NCBI GenBank assembly: GCA_027559495.1
Contig: JAMXSV010000006.1
Coordinates: forward strand, 496,001 to 560,000
Length of the DNA stretch: 64,000 nt
Direction of reading: 5' to 3'
DNA from: Aurifilum marmelostoma
Lineage: Eukaryota; Ascomycota; Sordariomycetes; Diaporthales; Cryphonectriaceae
The stretch's first letter is position 1. Each line of letters starts with the position of its first letter. A program made the translations under genes and the position numbers. Shown piece by piece: positions 24,448 to 35,482 of the stretch. The notes under the pieces are model-generated. The model worked only from the letters and a program-made list of their open reading frames with translations. It had not been told where the DNA came from and made no database searches.

Positions 24448-24488
<41 letters not shown>

Positions 24489-24739
24489 CCAGCCTCAGAC
24501 ACTGAAGGCGTACGGGCTGGAAAGTTTCGGTTGGCGGAGACGAGATAGACATCGCGTCTCTGAAAGGGAGCTACTCGTGCCTGTCTACAGGCAGGAGGGC
24601 AACAGGTTCGCCGCCCTCGGAGGACAAAATCCAGCATCAAAACGGCGCTCTGAGGCAACCTAGCCGCGCAAGCTGTACCACATGGACGCCTAAAACCAAC
24701 GCGCGCGCGCGCACACACACACACACGGAACAACACAGA
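23655..24739. other. Divergent intergenic region, atg14-like / small protein
   Basis: About 1.1 kb without a supported gene. It holds a GTAC-rich palindromic segment at about 23990-24030, an A36 tract at 24448-24483, and an alternating CG-then-CA stretch at about 24698-24725 immediately before the next gene. Confidence 0.5.
24448..24483 (+). repeat. A36 homopolymer tract
   Basis: Uninterrupted run of 36 A, the longest homopolymer in the window. It could be replication slippage or the relic tail of a retroposed sequence. The upstream 160 bp is not recognisable. Confidence 0.95.
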
Positions 24740-25510
24740 ATGGACGAATACAGGTCTACAACGCCACCCCTGCCGCCTCCAGACTCTCCGGGAACCCCGC
24801 TGCAGGGTCCTCCTCCTTCCTCCAGGCCTAGATCAACAAGTCCGCACCGAGAAGGCCCAGGTGATGAAATGGGTCAGGCGGAAGTCGATGCCGAGGTGCC
24901 CAAGATAGAGCTAGACCGTCAGAGCAGACTCCCGCGTCCTCTTCATAGCAGAACGCCTGAGCCGCTCCGCGGTCTTCGCAGCAGCCACCAGCTAAACGGA
25001 CGAAGTCATGCGGCCAGTCTCGCCCACGCTCCTCATCTTGCCCGAGAGAGACCATCTACTCCAGGCACCCCAGGGAATCTGGCCCCATTCGATTGGGATG
25101 ATCTCGGAGTCAGGTTTGACAGGGTCCTGGCGGGTGCCAATGAGCACGAGGCTGGGCTGGCGGCCGAATTCGAGGCTTTAGTGAAGGTAATCTTTGCCCA
25201 CGCCCCCTTTTCCTTTGCAGGCCAGGATTCGGTAGGCTGGCTAACCAGGAGAGTGCTCAGTACTTCAATATCTGGGCCTCCGCTGCGTCAGCGCACGACA
25301 ATGAACGTGCAGCCAAACGGCTGCAGACCAGATCCCACTTTGTGAAGCTCAAGGAGAACGATCTAGACTCGAAGCGGCAAAATTGTGAGTCCGAGGTCCC
25401 ACTATGCAAAATGGTGCCGAGTATGGCTGACAAGCGCCCGGACTCCAGATGAACAGGTCGTACAGGCATTTCAAAATGCCATGCTGTTGCTCAACCAGGC
25501 TCAGGCGTGA
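24740..25510 (+). CDS. Conserved-looking small coiled-coil protein, function unknown
   Basis: Three exons (24740-25186, 25261-25384, 25449-25510) give 210 aa. The first ~110 residues are Pro/Ser/Arg-rich and disordered. The C-terminal ~95 residues form a helical module: FDRVLAGANEHEAGL...FEALVK | YFNIWASAASAHDNERAAKR...KLKENDLDSKRQN | YEQVVQAFQNAMLLL. Intron 1 ends at CTCAG (25260), preceded by a GCTAAC branch point. A CAG inside that branch region would instead add four residues. Intron 2 (GTGAGT...CTCCAG) is clear. The KENDLD segment is faintly like the KxDL motif of BLOC-1/BORC subunits, but too little for a name. Confidence 0.6.
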
Positions 25511-26087
25511 TCCGACTAGGGCCACCATTAGGAGTGGCGCAGGGGGTCAGATGCCACCACACATGGTCGGGACGGAGATGCATTACTGTGCAGATCGAGG
25601 ATTCCACCTTCCGGCGGTTTGTCGGGTATTATTCTTAGTATTATTAGCATTGTTCGAGCGCTGGCCCAACCGCACCGGTTGGTATCACTTGAAAATCCGA
25701 GAGAAAGACGCTGATGTATATAGTTGGGTGCATAGTCAGTACTTAAAATCTGATCTGCTTTCCGGTAATATAGACCCTATCTCCGCAAGAAATTTGGGAC
25801 GGTTTTTGTTTGGAAACCCCTCATGCTCACGCGAGGAACATTTTGTTAACCTTCTTGATTGCCATCAATTATCTGCATGATTTTGAATCTCATCTTCACC
25901 TACCAGCCTAGCAGCATTATCCGTCTCTTGATTCGCGATTACGTACACACCCATACACCTATACACCCGAGGTGCCAGCGCTCGAAAGCTCATCCCTGCC
26001 CTGGTTAGCCGTCCTCCTCAACCTTGGCACTCTCTTGTTTCCATCTTCTTTCGTCACACTGCAACGCGCCAACCTCGAGGGTGTGCC
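25511..26087. other. Intergenic spacer
   Basis: 3' flank of the small coiled-coil gene and 5' flank of the next locus. It is AT-rich at 25610-25870. No gene is seen. Confidence 0.45.
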
Positions 26088-26387
26088 ATGGACGCGACTG
26101 CGCCGCCACCATCACCATTCGCCTCTATGCCATCGGTGCCCACGCTCGCACCGCTCCTGACAAATGCGAACCTGCCAGAGTCTGTCCGCGAGGCACTCAT
26201 ACACAAGACCCGAAACGACGCAGCCGCCCGCTTCTTGGTGGACCGCGTGCTTCACAACACCGCCACAGTGGGAGACAACTTTCGTTTCCTGATGCTCCTC
26301 AACCAGATCACGCTCGAGGAATTCCGGCGGACGCAGCCGGCGGAGCCGCGCAAGACTCGACGTCCGCGTACAAGATGTCGCAACTAG
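26088..26387 (+). CDS. Small ORF, possible first exon of the DUF3807-like locus
   Basis: A 99-codon frame starting in an excellent context (gtgccATGG). Residues about 15-80 look like a folded helical protein (TLAPLLTNANLPESVREALIHK ... FLVDRVL ... NFRFLMLLNQITLEEF, abridged), while the last ~18 residues are basic and odd. It may be a small independent protein, a long upstream ORF, or the true N-terminal exon of the downstream gene. Phase-compatible splicing to the downstream exon exists only with a weak GTACAA donor (26368), optionally a 9-nt middle exon (26426-26434), and the second AG of a CAGGCAG acceptor (26544). I leave it separate. Confidence 0.4.
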   Translation: MDATAPPPSPFASMPSVPTLAPLLTNANLPESVREALIHKTRNDAAARFLVDRVLHNTATVGDNFRFLMLLNQITLEEFRRTQPAEPRKTRRPRTRCRN

Positions 26388-26428
26388 GGGGGCATTCTGC
26401 ACCTGGGGTGGTTTGTGTCCCGCAGATT

Positions 26429-27137
26429 ATGGAGGTGTGTAATTCCATTCCTGATCTCTGTCCGATCGAATACGGCAGCTTCGGGCCCCAACAATACCAA
26501 GATGCTAACGCCTTTTTTTTCTTTCTTCTTTCTTTTGCAGGCAGATTTTTCTTCATTCCACGAGACGCACTTTGGCGACACGGCGCTTGCGGCATTCGCC
26601 AGGGAATTCCTCGTCCCTCGCACTGCAGTGCACGACGAGGTTTCTCGCAGCGACGGCGATGGATACTTGCAGGGCGAGGTAGAAGACGATGATGGCCTGG
26701 GATTTTACCCGGATGGGGTCAAGCGCACCCTCACAGACGAGCAGATCGCCATATTCCGACACTCTGAGTTGCAAGCCCTGCAGAGAGCTCGGGAGCAAGG
26801 TGAGGCTCCGCAGCGCAGGCGTAACAGCTCGTCTCCAATACCTATGGACCTCGATGACGAGGATGCCGACGATGGAGAAATACGGGAGGACGAGGGCGTA
26901 CAACAACGGCAGATCGCAACCAGGAAGAAAAAGAAGAACAAGAAGAAGAAGAAGCGCGGCAGTGGGAATAACAGCAACAAGAAGCAATGGGAGCCAGACC
27001 CTGAACGTCGCAAGAGGACGTGGGATGTCGTGGAGACGGGGTTGGATGCTCTCGCGTACGATGAAGCAGGCCAATCTGGCCCAGCATCTGAGCACGTGGC
27101 TCAACGCCGAAGGGTTATTTACGCTGATGATGGATAA
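26429..27137 (+). CDS. DUF3807-like fungal protein
   Basis: The main exon 26541-27137 follows a clear TTTTGCAG acceptor. The simplest start is ATG-GAG at 26429-26434, joined across GTGTGT...GCAG (26435-26540), giving 200 aa. An in-frame ATG at 26375 would add 18 residues. Features in order are ADFSSFHETHFGDTAL...FAREFLVP, an acidic stretch, then the signature GLGFYPDGVKRTLTDEQIA followed by FRHSE, a Lys-rich run (KKKKNKKKKKRG, nuclear-signal-like), and a C-terminal WDVVETGLDALAYDE. The PDGVKRTLTDEQIAIFRHSE-type block is what I associate with the uncharacterised fungal DUF3807 family. The function is unknown; the basic run suggests the nucleus or nucleolus. The 5' structure is unresolved (see the preceding ORF). 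Confidence 0.65.
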
Positions 27138-28721
27138 TCATATTTTGGTGAATCCAAGAATACCATCGCCTGACTATAATCGACCTGAACACTACAAAGT
27201 TCTCGGTCCCGTCATGTGCTGTAAGTACCTCCGTTGCATTCATGATCTACCATTTCCACCCTGATGAGACTTTTTCGTATCGTCATCCTTAGTCCGAAGT
27301 CCAACGGGTTGTTGACTTGGGCGCATGCCGCCTGGCCGCTGTGCCTAGTCGCACACCACGGAGGAACGTGTCGAATAATAATCTTCTCTCTGAAATCTCG
27401 AATCCCTCCAGCCCTACCAGCTCCCCCTGACCATCTATTGCCAACTTGCGGGCTGACCACCAACTGCACAACACAGTTTCGTCGAAAGTTTTACCAGGAT
27501 CGACCGAATGACAAGCTTCGGGGGATAAGTCCATATTCAGGAATATGATTATGGCTTCGCAGAAGGATCGGAAACCCGGTCATGCGATCAGAAATTAACA
27601 CCGGGCATCAAGCCTCTTCAAGATGGGAGGCTTCGTAATATCCATTGGAAGTCACGAGCGATATTCGCTATATCCTACAAAAAATTCTCCTCGTTGAGAC
27701 AAGAAGCAGGCGCGGTTGCTTTCCGCCCACGATTCCATACCGAAAGAGCATGTGCAATTGATCCTTTCGAACCCGCCCTGGTTCTGCCAACACGTACACG
27801 ATAAAGGCTCATTTGATGACCGTGCAGCATGGTCAGCAACGCATCCTTCCGAGATGGTGCTACTAGGGCATTGGATCTGGCGACATTTCATGCCGACACT
27901 CGAGAGGAACTTCCCGAGAGGATATATTCGCTGTTCATAGCCATAATCAACATGTTTTGCTCTAGAGCAACATGATTTGCCAATCCATGCAGAGTTTTCA
28001 TCGACTCGGATGAAATCAAACTTGCCTCCCTCAGCTACTGTTCTACGATACTCTTCTAGTAGGCTGGGATCGCTTTATGCAAATTGCCACAAACACACAC
28101 TTGAGCACAAAAAGCACGAAAGGGTGTGCTACTGGCTCTGGAGAGTGCATTGTATTGATCCAGCGCGGCAAATCCAGACAAGAGTTTTGACTCTGTAGTG
28201 ACACAATTCTGGCTCTGAACAATCCAATCAGCCTCCTAGAGTTGCTGAAAACGTGACCTGCTGAGCGGTGTGAGTAATTCCGAGGATCAAATCTGTGTCT
28301 GGAAACTGCATTGTCTAACATGACACACTCATATGTCTCGGTCAGGAAGCGAAGATCTAGTTGGGCAAAATATGGCCTCATTTGATCACAGTAGCCCGGG
28401 ATGAAGACCTCAAAAACCCGAACCCTGGACATCACACCCCAACTTTATTTGGTGTGCCTGGACCGCGCCCCACCTCTGTGCCTGCCCGCCCTGCCCCCGT
28501 AGTCCATACCTGTTTTCGGCGCTAGCGCGTCGAGATAACGACATCCCACCTTGATTCTGCTGCGTCGCAGCGCTCCCAAACCTTTGAAGTCACGTCGAAG
28601 CGGTTCATCCGGACAGGAGACCACGCTCAACCCTTTCTTACCTCTTTCATCGTCATATTCGCAGAGGGCCTGGAGGCGCACTTGCTCACCTCCTCCGTGC
28701 CCATACAGACCGCCAGTAAAG
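27138..28721. other. Intergenic region upstream of CK2 alpha
   Basis: About 1.6 kb without a supported gene. ORFs here are short, on both strands, and motif-free. It presumably contains the CK2 alpha promoter. Confidence 0.45.
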
Positions 28722-30242
28722 ATGGCGCGGGTTTACGCGGACGTCAACCAGAACATGCCTCGGGCATACTGGGACTACGACAGCGTCAACATCAGTGCGT
28801 TCTTCCTCAGCTACGGTGGCCGCCACCATACCTCCAGCTCGTCATCTCTACGAGTCGCGATAGGGCTGACACTAACTTATTTCTTAATACAGGCTGGGGC
28901 ATGCTGGAGAACTACGAGGTGGTTCGCAAGATCGGTTCGTGCCTAATCGCCCCCCCCCCCCCCCCGGGACCCCCTGCCCGCCCCCCTCCCGGGGGGCTTT
29001 CGCGATCTACGAAAAGAGACACGAACAACAGCAGAATCTGACTTGGAAATCATGATACCTATAGGCCGTGGAAAATACTCTGAGGTGTTCGAGGGCATCA
29101 ATGTCGTTAACTACCAGAAGTGTGTCATCAAGGTGCTGAAGCCCGTCAAGAAGAAGAAGATCAAGCGCGAGATCAAAATTCTTCAGAACTTGGCTGGAGG
29201 GCCGAATATCGTGGCATTGTTGGATGTCGTCAGGGACTCTCAGGTGATTACATTTCCCTCTGGTGGATCGCGCTTCGTCTTCAGCCCTGTTTTCACCGCA
29301 AAGCGTCACGAGGAGAGGGGCCAGGGCAATCTCCGGACTCCGAACTAGAACTCCGTTTCTGATGGCGATAACTTGCAGAGTAAGACGCCGTCCCTGATAT
29401 TCGAATACGTCAACAACACCGACTTCCGCAGTCTCTACCCCAAGTTCAACGACTTCGATGTCCGCTTCTACATCTCCGAGCTACTCAAAGCGCTGGATTA
29501 CTGCCACAGCAAGGGCATCATGCACAGAGATGTGAAACCTCATAACGTTATGATCGATCATGAGAACAGAAAGGTGACATCTCCTTCCTCTTCCCAATGA
29601 TGGTTCCTCACCTCCCCTCCGTTGGGGGCCACTTCGCGTTACTGACTGTTTCTTTTTAGCTGCGTTTGATTGACTGGGGTCTGGCTGAGTTCTACCACCC
29701 CGGAACAGAGTACAATGTTCGTGTCGCCTCCCGGTACTTCAAGGGGCCCGAGCTGCTTGTAGACTTCCAGGAGTATGACTACAGCCTTGACATGTGGAGT
29801 CTTGGCGCCATGTTCGCCTCGATGATCTTTAGAAAGGAGCCCTTCTTCCACGGCAATTCCAACTCGGACCAACTCGTCAAGATCGCAAAGGTTCTCGGGA
29901 CGGATGAGCTCTTTGACTACCTCGACAAGTACGAGATCGAGCTCGACGCTCAGTATGATGACATCCTCGGTCGCTTTCAGAAGAAGCCCTGGCACAGCTT
30001 TGTCAACGCCGATAACCAGCGCTTCGTCAGCAATGAGGCCATCGATTTCCTTGACAAGCTGCTGCGCTACGACCACCAAGTTTGTCCCCTATGTATCTCG
30101 TGCTTATCCGTAATGGTACTAACAAATATAATAGGAGCGGTTGACTGCCAAGGAGGCCATGGCCCACCCCTACTTCAATCCCATCCGCGACGAGGCCAAC
30201 CTGCAGGCCTATCTGAACGGAGCCCCCGGTGTCGTCGTCTAA
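28722..30242 (+). CDS. cka: Casein kinase 2 catalytic subunit alpha
   Basis: Six exons (28722-28794, 28893-28934, 29065-29243, 29379-29573, 29660-30079, 30135-30242) give 338 aa, the usual CK2 alpha length. It begins ARVYADVNQNMPRAYWDYD and shows the whole kinase core: glycine loop GRGKYSEVFEG, VIKVLK lysine, the CK2-specific basic cluster KPVKKKKIKRE, HRDVKPHNVM, DWG in place of DFG followed by LAEFYHPG, and GPELLVD. CK2 is a constitutively active acidophilic Ser/Thr kinase of nucleus and cytoplasm. All intron phases agree. Intron 2 contains C16 followed by a C/G-rich inverted stretch (about 28950-29000), unusual for such a short intron. Exon 2 is only 42 nt. Confidence 0.97.
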
Positions 30243-30991
30243 GTAGTCGTTGCAAGCATACAGGACTCGGAACGGTGGATATTACCCTATGATATGCTTC
30301 CTTAGGCCGCGGTCTCCGGCCCTCGCGACGTCTAGAGATCCTGAAGGACACTGTCTTGTTCCGATAGCAATCCCAAGACATAACCCTCTTCTCGATTCGT
30401 CATCATAGCGAGTGACTAGACAAGGGAATGGGATGATGAGATATCAGGAAGATGGCGTGACACATGCGGCGGAGGAGAGACGACCAAAGGGAACCAGAGC
30501 GGCCCCAATCCTATCCATCAATCTGGAAATGGAGGGTCAAACATCAGGCGTGCGGGACAAGCAAGCATGGATGCTCCATCTAGCATGTGGACACTCTTGG
30601 CGTTATTTCTTGAGGTGCGGGAAGTATGTGGTTTCTTTGCGTCTTTCAACTGGACTCGGGAGTGAGCGGAGCTTAGCATAAATGGCCTCGCGATGCGAAT
30701 ACGTGCTTTTCCTCAGGCCAGCCTTTATGACGACTAATATGACATGGTTCATTGATCAATGTCCTTTTCCTGTCTGTCTTTGATATTGCACTCTTAGTGG
30801 ATACCGCTCCGTACCCGGGTATCTGTGGCTTCGGCCGTCGAGATCTCCGCCGTGGGAATGATAAGTGTGGAAAGTATCTACTTTGCCCTATCTCCTATAA
30901 GCTCGGTGTGTAATTTGCTTGCGTGACAGGTGGGTGAACCATTTTTGCTGTGAGTTCCGTAGCGTATATAGCCATTTCCTCCACACCATGC
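30243..30991. other. Convergent 3' region, CK2 alpha / scm3
   Basis: Shared 3' flank. No gene or RNA is recognised. Confidence 0.5.
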
Positions 30992-33236
30992 CTACATGCA
31001 AACGAAACAAAAGTCTCTCTCACAGTTCCACCCGTCCTCACCACACCTCCTGCGCGTGCCACCAGGCGTTTGCACCACCGACCCCGTGGAACTTGCTGCG
31101 CTACCCGTGCCGCCACCCGTTACTCCACTGCCGCCTCCTCCAGAAACATGGATGACGCTATGTGCAAGCTTCTTGCTCATCCTTCCATTCTCCTTCTTCT
31201 CCTTCTTCTTCCTCTTATCATCTCCTGTTGTTGCGCCCCTGGCCGGAGCCGGTTCGGCCCTGGTCGGGGTCCGGAACTTATGTGATTCTGTTGAGTGGGC
31301 GCGTAGAAGGAGGGAAGCACGCTTTGTCTTCTTCTTCTTGTTGATCGTGGCCAGGGAAGAAGGAAACGATGTAGAAAGAGGGGGGAACAGGGGACGGTGG
31401 AACAAGATGCGATGGTGGCCCGAAGGCGTGAACTCTGACAAGTCGAAGGAGATCTCGTCTTCCTCGTCTTCGGCATCGGACAGAAGCGAGACGAGGCTTG
31501 CGGTTGTAGTAGGGGTGCTGTTGGTCCTGTTGGGCCTGGCTTTGGGCGTCGAAGGCTGTTGTGCTGGCAGAGGTGCATCTCTGGCAACGGGTGATGACTG
31601 TCGCTGCTCGGGTACGGTGTCATCATCCGCAACTGTCCCCAGGCCCCCGAGCTCAGAGGAGGGGCGACGGCGCGGTGCGCGGACTTGCGGCCGTAGTGGT
31701 TTTGGCTTGATCTGCTTCTCTAGTGAGGACACCTTGTCGACGCGTGATGATCCTGAGCGCCCTTCCGTGTCCAACAGTACTGCTGCCACAGGAGCTCCCT
31801 CTGGTTTTGTCCGTCGCTTCGCGTTCCTCCTGGGTAGCAGAGTCTCTTCGTCTGAGAACATGAAGTCCGGGTCCATGGTATTTCTCGTGAAGGTCTCCTG
31901 CGGTGTCTTCCTCGACTGCACGGCTTGCTCGTCTCGTCGATTCTCCAAAGTTGCTTGGCTGTGCTGACTGACGGCCGTGTCTTCGTGTACAGCTTCGGTA
32001 GGCCGGGCTAGTGACTCCCCAGTTGTTCTCTCACAGGCTTCAACAACCTTGTCAGCCGCATCTTGGATAACCCCACGACTAAGGGATTTGGAATTCCCTT
32101 GTCCGATCCGCCTCGTCATACTGATATCCACGAAAAGCTGTTGTCCAACCGGTTTCTTGATGCGAGCCTCTGTGACATCCAGATATGATTCTAGATCACT
32201 ATCTTCCCACAACGTCTCTGTCTCGGTCTCGACCTCAACCCGATCCCCCTTTTCCACTGGCGGCGGTCCTTTGATTCCTTTGCGATCCTGTGGACGGCCC
32301 GCTGCTCCCAGGTCTTCATGGTCCTTGCCCAAGGGAGATGGCTTCCCTAGTGATCTGACAGGCCGTGTTTTCCGGATTGAAGGTGGTGTATCAAGCATAT
32401 TTTCTATGATCTCTTTGATCAAGTCGTTATGGCTATTGTCGGTGTTGGGACTGCTGTCGACCGCGGGAAACTTCTGCCTTATCAGAGGCGACTCTTGGGG
32501 CAGTGGACCGCTGGTGGTGCCCAGTAGTACATCTTCCTCCTCTTCTCCGGCATCTCGGCTATCTGGTCCTGGGAGATATTTTCTCACGACCTTCCTTGGG
32601 GCCGGCTCCTGCCCGTGGCTTTGTCGCAGGAAGGCAGATTGTGGGAGCTCAGGCGCCTGCCAATTCGGGTCGGCACTCGGAGGAGGCCCGAAAGCTAACG
32701 GAGGGGATGGCTGTGATAACATGGTCGTGTACGGCGTCCCATTCCCAAGTAGCGAAGACAGTCGTAGGGGATCTTGCATTCCAATTTGTGGCCATCTCGA
32801 TGCAATTGGCCCCTTCTCTGGTCCCTGCCATGGGTCCGCCGGCACTTGTATAGCCTTCGGGCTCATTTCTGTGCCCATTGCCTCATCTTTCCGCTCGGGG
32901 TGACCCTGCTCCTCCTCTGAGGAGTCGTCCTCATCTGTCTCATCATTGCCCACTTCCGCAATGTCCATTGACCGTAAATGTCCATTGTCCTCTACTATCT
33001 CCCCTGTCATGATATCAATCACGTCGCCGACCCCCCTCGAAATCCTTCTCGTACTTGGCAAAAATGCTTTCAAACCTGGACTTGAGCCTACTCGCGGCCC
33101 GGTCCCTCCCCTGCTGGAGGCGAACATTGGGGTCTCTCCTTCGGTTGATCTCATCTGGCTCAATGAACAATTCGTCGTCTTCATCTGTATCAGTCTGGGC
33201 AGCGGCAGTCTTCCTGCGTTTCACCGGTGGCTCCAT
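30992..33236 (-). pseudogene. scm3: Scm3/HJURP CENP-A chaperone, interrupted by a 1-nt frameshift
   Basis: The start MEPPVKRRK at 33236 opens a frame with acidic and DPNVRLQQGRDRA...LKSRFESIFAKYEKDFEG segments. It then hits six G (33036-33031) and stops soon after as GGRRRD. Reading one base differently, the other frame continues without a gap as VGDVIDIMTGEIVEDNGHL and runs 680 codons to 30992. The joined FEKY..DFEG-VGD-ID-TGEIV-DNGHL segment is the conserved Scm3 core that binds CENP-A/H4. The long middle is disordered, and the end, TPGGTRRRCGEDGWNC followed by a short Cys-containing tail, is a Cys-rich C-terminus. With five G the product would be about 747 aa. Scm3 deposits centromeric histone H3. 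Since Scm3 is essential in yeasts, a homopolymer error in the assembly is more likely than true loss. Confidence 0.82.
33031..33036 (-). other. G6 homopolymer carrying the scm3 frameshift
   Basis: Six C on the plus strand (G on the coding strand). Five would keep Phe-Glu-Gly-Val-Gly-Asp in frame. An intron cannot explain the switch because no residues are missing between the two halves of the conserved core. Confidence 0.85.
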
Positions 33237-33621
33237 CCTGGGCAATGTTGCCTTGACCAGACTGGTCCGTTGCATTGAAAATAACGGCGGCTCTGGGGCA
33301 AGGCGTTGATGGAGACGCGTCAAAGGAGCTGCGGACGCGCTGTAAGATCCTCTGGAAGAACCCCTGTCGCTGGTTTGACTGGTTTATAGGGCTGAATGGA
33401 CCCCCTGTGGAGTGCCCCAGATGAAGAGGCAGGCAAGCCCTAGGCAGCCCCCTGTTAGCGCACCCGGTCTTTATTAGCAGTCACATTCATCTCTGTGCTG
33501 TCCTGCTGATAACATACGTCAGTCATCAATGTCTCGACCACAAATACAGCACGACGCTGAGCTACAAGCCCTTGCTTGTTAACAACAACAATGCGCATCC
33601 TGCTCAGACCCCAGAGTCAAT
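33237..33621. promoter_or_regulatory. Divergent promoter shared by scm3 and atg6
   Basis: The start codons of two divergent genes are only 385 nt apart, so their promoters must be compact or shared. No clear TATA box is seen. Confidence 0.5.
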
Positions 33622-35174
33622 ATGTACTGTCAGAAGTGTCGAACGCCCCTCAAACTGGACAGCTCCCTTGAGGATCTGAACCCAGCAGCATACGATCTGC
33701 TCGTCGGTGGGCCGCCTTCTCCCAGATCTTTCCACACCATTCGTCTCTCTCTCTAACCCCATGCTTGCTTGCAGCAGCTTCGTCGCAGCCTACTTCGAAA
33801 CCCTCGAGGTCATCTAGGCCTCTGAACCAGCAGGACCAAGCCAGAAAATCCCTCTACGATCAAGTCTCAAAAAATGCCGGCCCAGCCATGTTTCGAAGGA
33901 CCGCGGGCGGTCTGCGTCCCGTCGAGGGACAACAGCAGCAGCGCGACAACCCGGGCATGTCGTTCATATATCTCACAGAGTCTCAAGTTGTCCCTCCTCC
34001 GCGGTCGCATAATCAGGTGGCCCCCCAGGCAGCAGTCGAAGATGCTGCTCCCGACTCTGACGACACAAAATCACGAGAAATGGAGAGGATAACCAAGCTA
34101 CACGAGATCCTATCTGCGCGGTCAGATATCGATCACCCTGTCTGCGTTGAGTGCACCGAGATGCTGGTCGACGGCCTACAGAAGAAACTAGAAGCGGCAA
34201 ACAGAGAAAGGGAAGCCTATGTCCGCTACGTGAAACAAGTGCAGGCAGATGCGCCCACGGATGAGGAGCTTAGGGCGTCCCAAGAGTCGCTCAAGAAGAC
34301 GAGAGAGAGCGAGGCCGAGGCTCTCGACCTGCTGAGGAAGCTGGAGCAGGAGAAGGCGCAGCTGGATGACCAGATCCTGCGGCTAGAGGACGAGTCGAAA
34401 CAGCTTGATGTGGAGGAGGAGCAGTTCTGGAGGGAGAGGAATGCTTTCGCCATGAACCTCACCGACTTCCAAAATGAGCGCGACAGTACCAACTCCAAAT
34501 TCGATCACGATGCTCGGCTTCTGGAGAAGCTTCAGCGGTCAAATGTCTACAACGATACCTTCTGCATCAGCTTCGACGGGTATTTTGCGACCATTAACTC
34601 GTTACGGCTTGGTCGATTATCGAACCGGCCTGTCGACTGGCCCGAGATCAACGCAGCATGGGGGCATGCCTTGTTACTTCTCGTCACGGTCGCCGACAAG
34701 CTTGAATACAAGTTCGAAGGCTATGAGCCAGTCCCCATGGGCTCAACGTCAAAAATAATCCGGTCCGACCCCGTCTCGCCTGCTTCCAGCCGTCTGGGAA
34801 TCAGGAACGCCCCGCCTCCAGCGCCAAAGAAATACGTTCTGGAACTCTACTCATCTGGTGACATGCCCCTCGGCCTGACATTCATGCACCGCAAATTCGA
34901 CAATGCCATGGTAGCCTTTTTAGAGCTAGTCCGGCAGCTTGGCGTGCTGGTCGAGAAGCGGAGCGCGATGAGTAGAAGCGGGCCACTGACGCTTCCGTAC
35001 AAGATCGAGGGTGACAAGATCGAGGACGTCAGTATCAAGCTCGGCCTGGCGCAGGATGATAGCTGGACGAGAGCCTGCAAATTGACGCTGACTTGCTGCA
35101 AGTTTCTGTTGGCCTGCTCAAGTAATCTGACGATTGAAAGACTCGTCGTCAACAACAATGGCAATGCGACTTGA
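33622..35174 (+). CDS. atg6: Atg6/Vps30 (Beclin-1) subunit of PI3-kinase complexes
   Basis: Two exons, 33622-33706 and 33775-35174, give 494 aa. It opens with YCQKCRTPLKLDSSLEDLNPA, the CxxC start of fungal Atg6. A linker follows, then SFIYLTESQ (BH3-like region), the coiled coil (about 150-280), and the evolutionarily conserved Beclin domain with NVYNDTFCISFDGYFATINSLRLGRL (abridged) and WPEINAAWGH, ending in TLTCCKFLLAC. Atg6 is the core scaffold of Vps34 complex I (autophagy, with Atg14) and complex II (vacuolar sorting, with Vps38). The intron acceptor is CAGCAG, so an alternative product could lack one Ala. Confidence 0.96.
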
Positions 35175-35482
35175 GGCAAATTTATGACTTCAAGTGTCTA
35201 AAGAGGTAGTCCGATGACTCGACTACAGCGTCGGCGTTAGGGGTGAGAGCCATATACCACTGGCAGCATAGTGCATAAATCGCAGCTACACACTGCTTTC
35301 TCTCTCTTGCTCGATCTACCTGCAGCCAAAGATCCGGTCACACGCAATCGACAGTCTGCACGGAATTCGAGTTGTCACTCAAGATCAATTGTGGGAGTGG
35401 GATTGATTTTCTCCTACGTCAACAGGGCGTACCGTCGCAGACGCCATTGGCATGGTACATAACGAGGCCGGAAGCTGCCGAC
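35175..35482. other. Convergent 3' spacer, atg6 / hydrolase
   Basis: Short convergent 3' spacer. Nothing is recognised. Confidence 0.5.
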
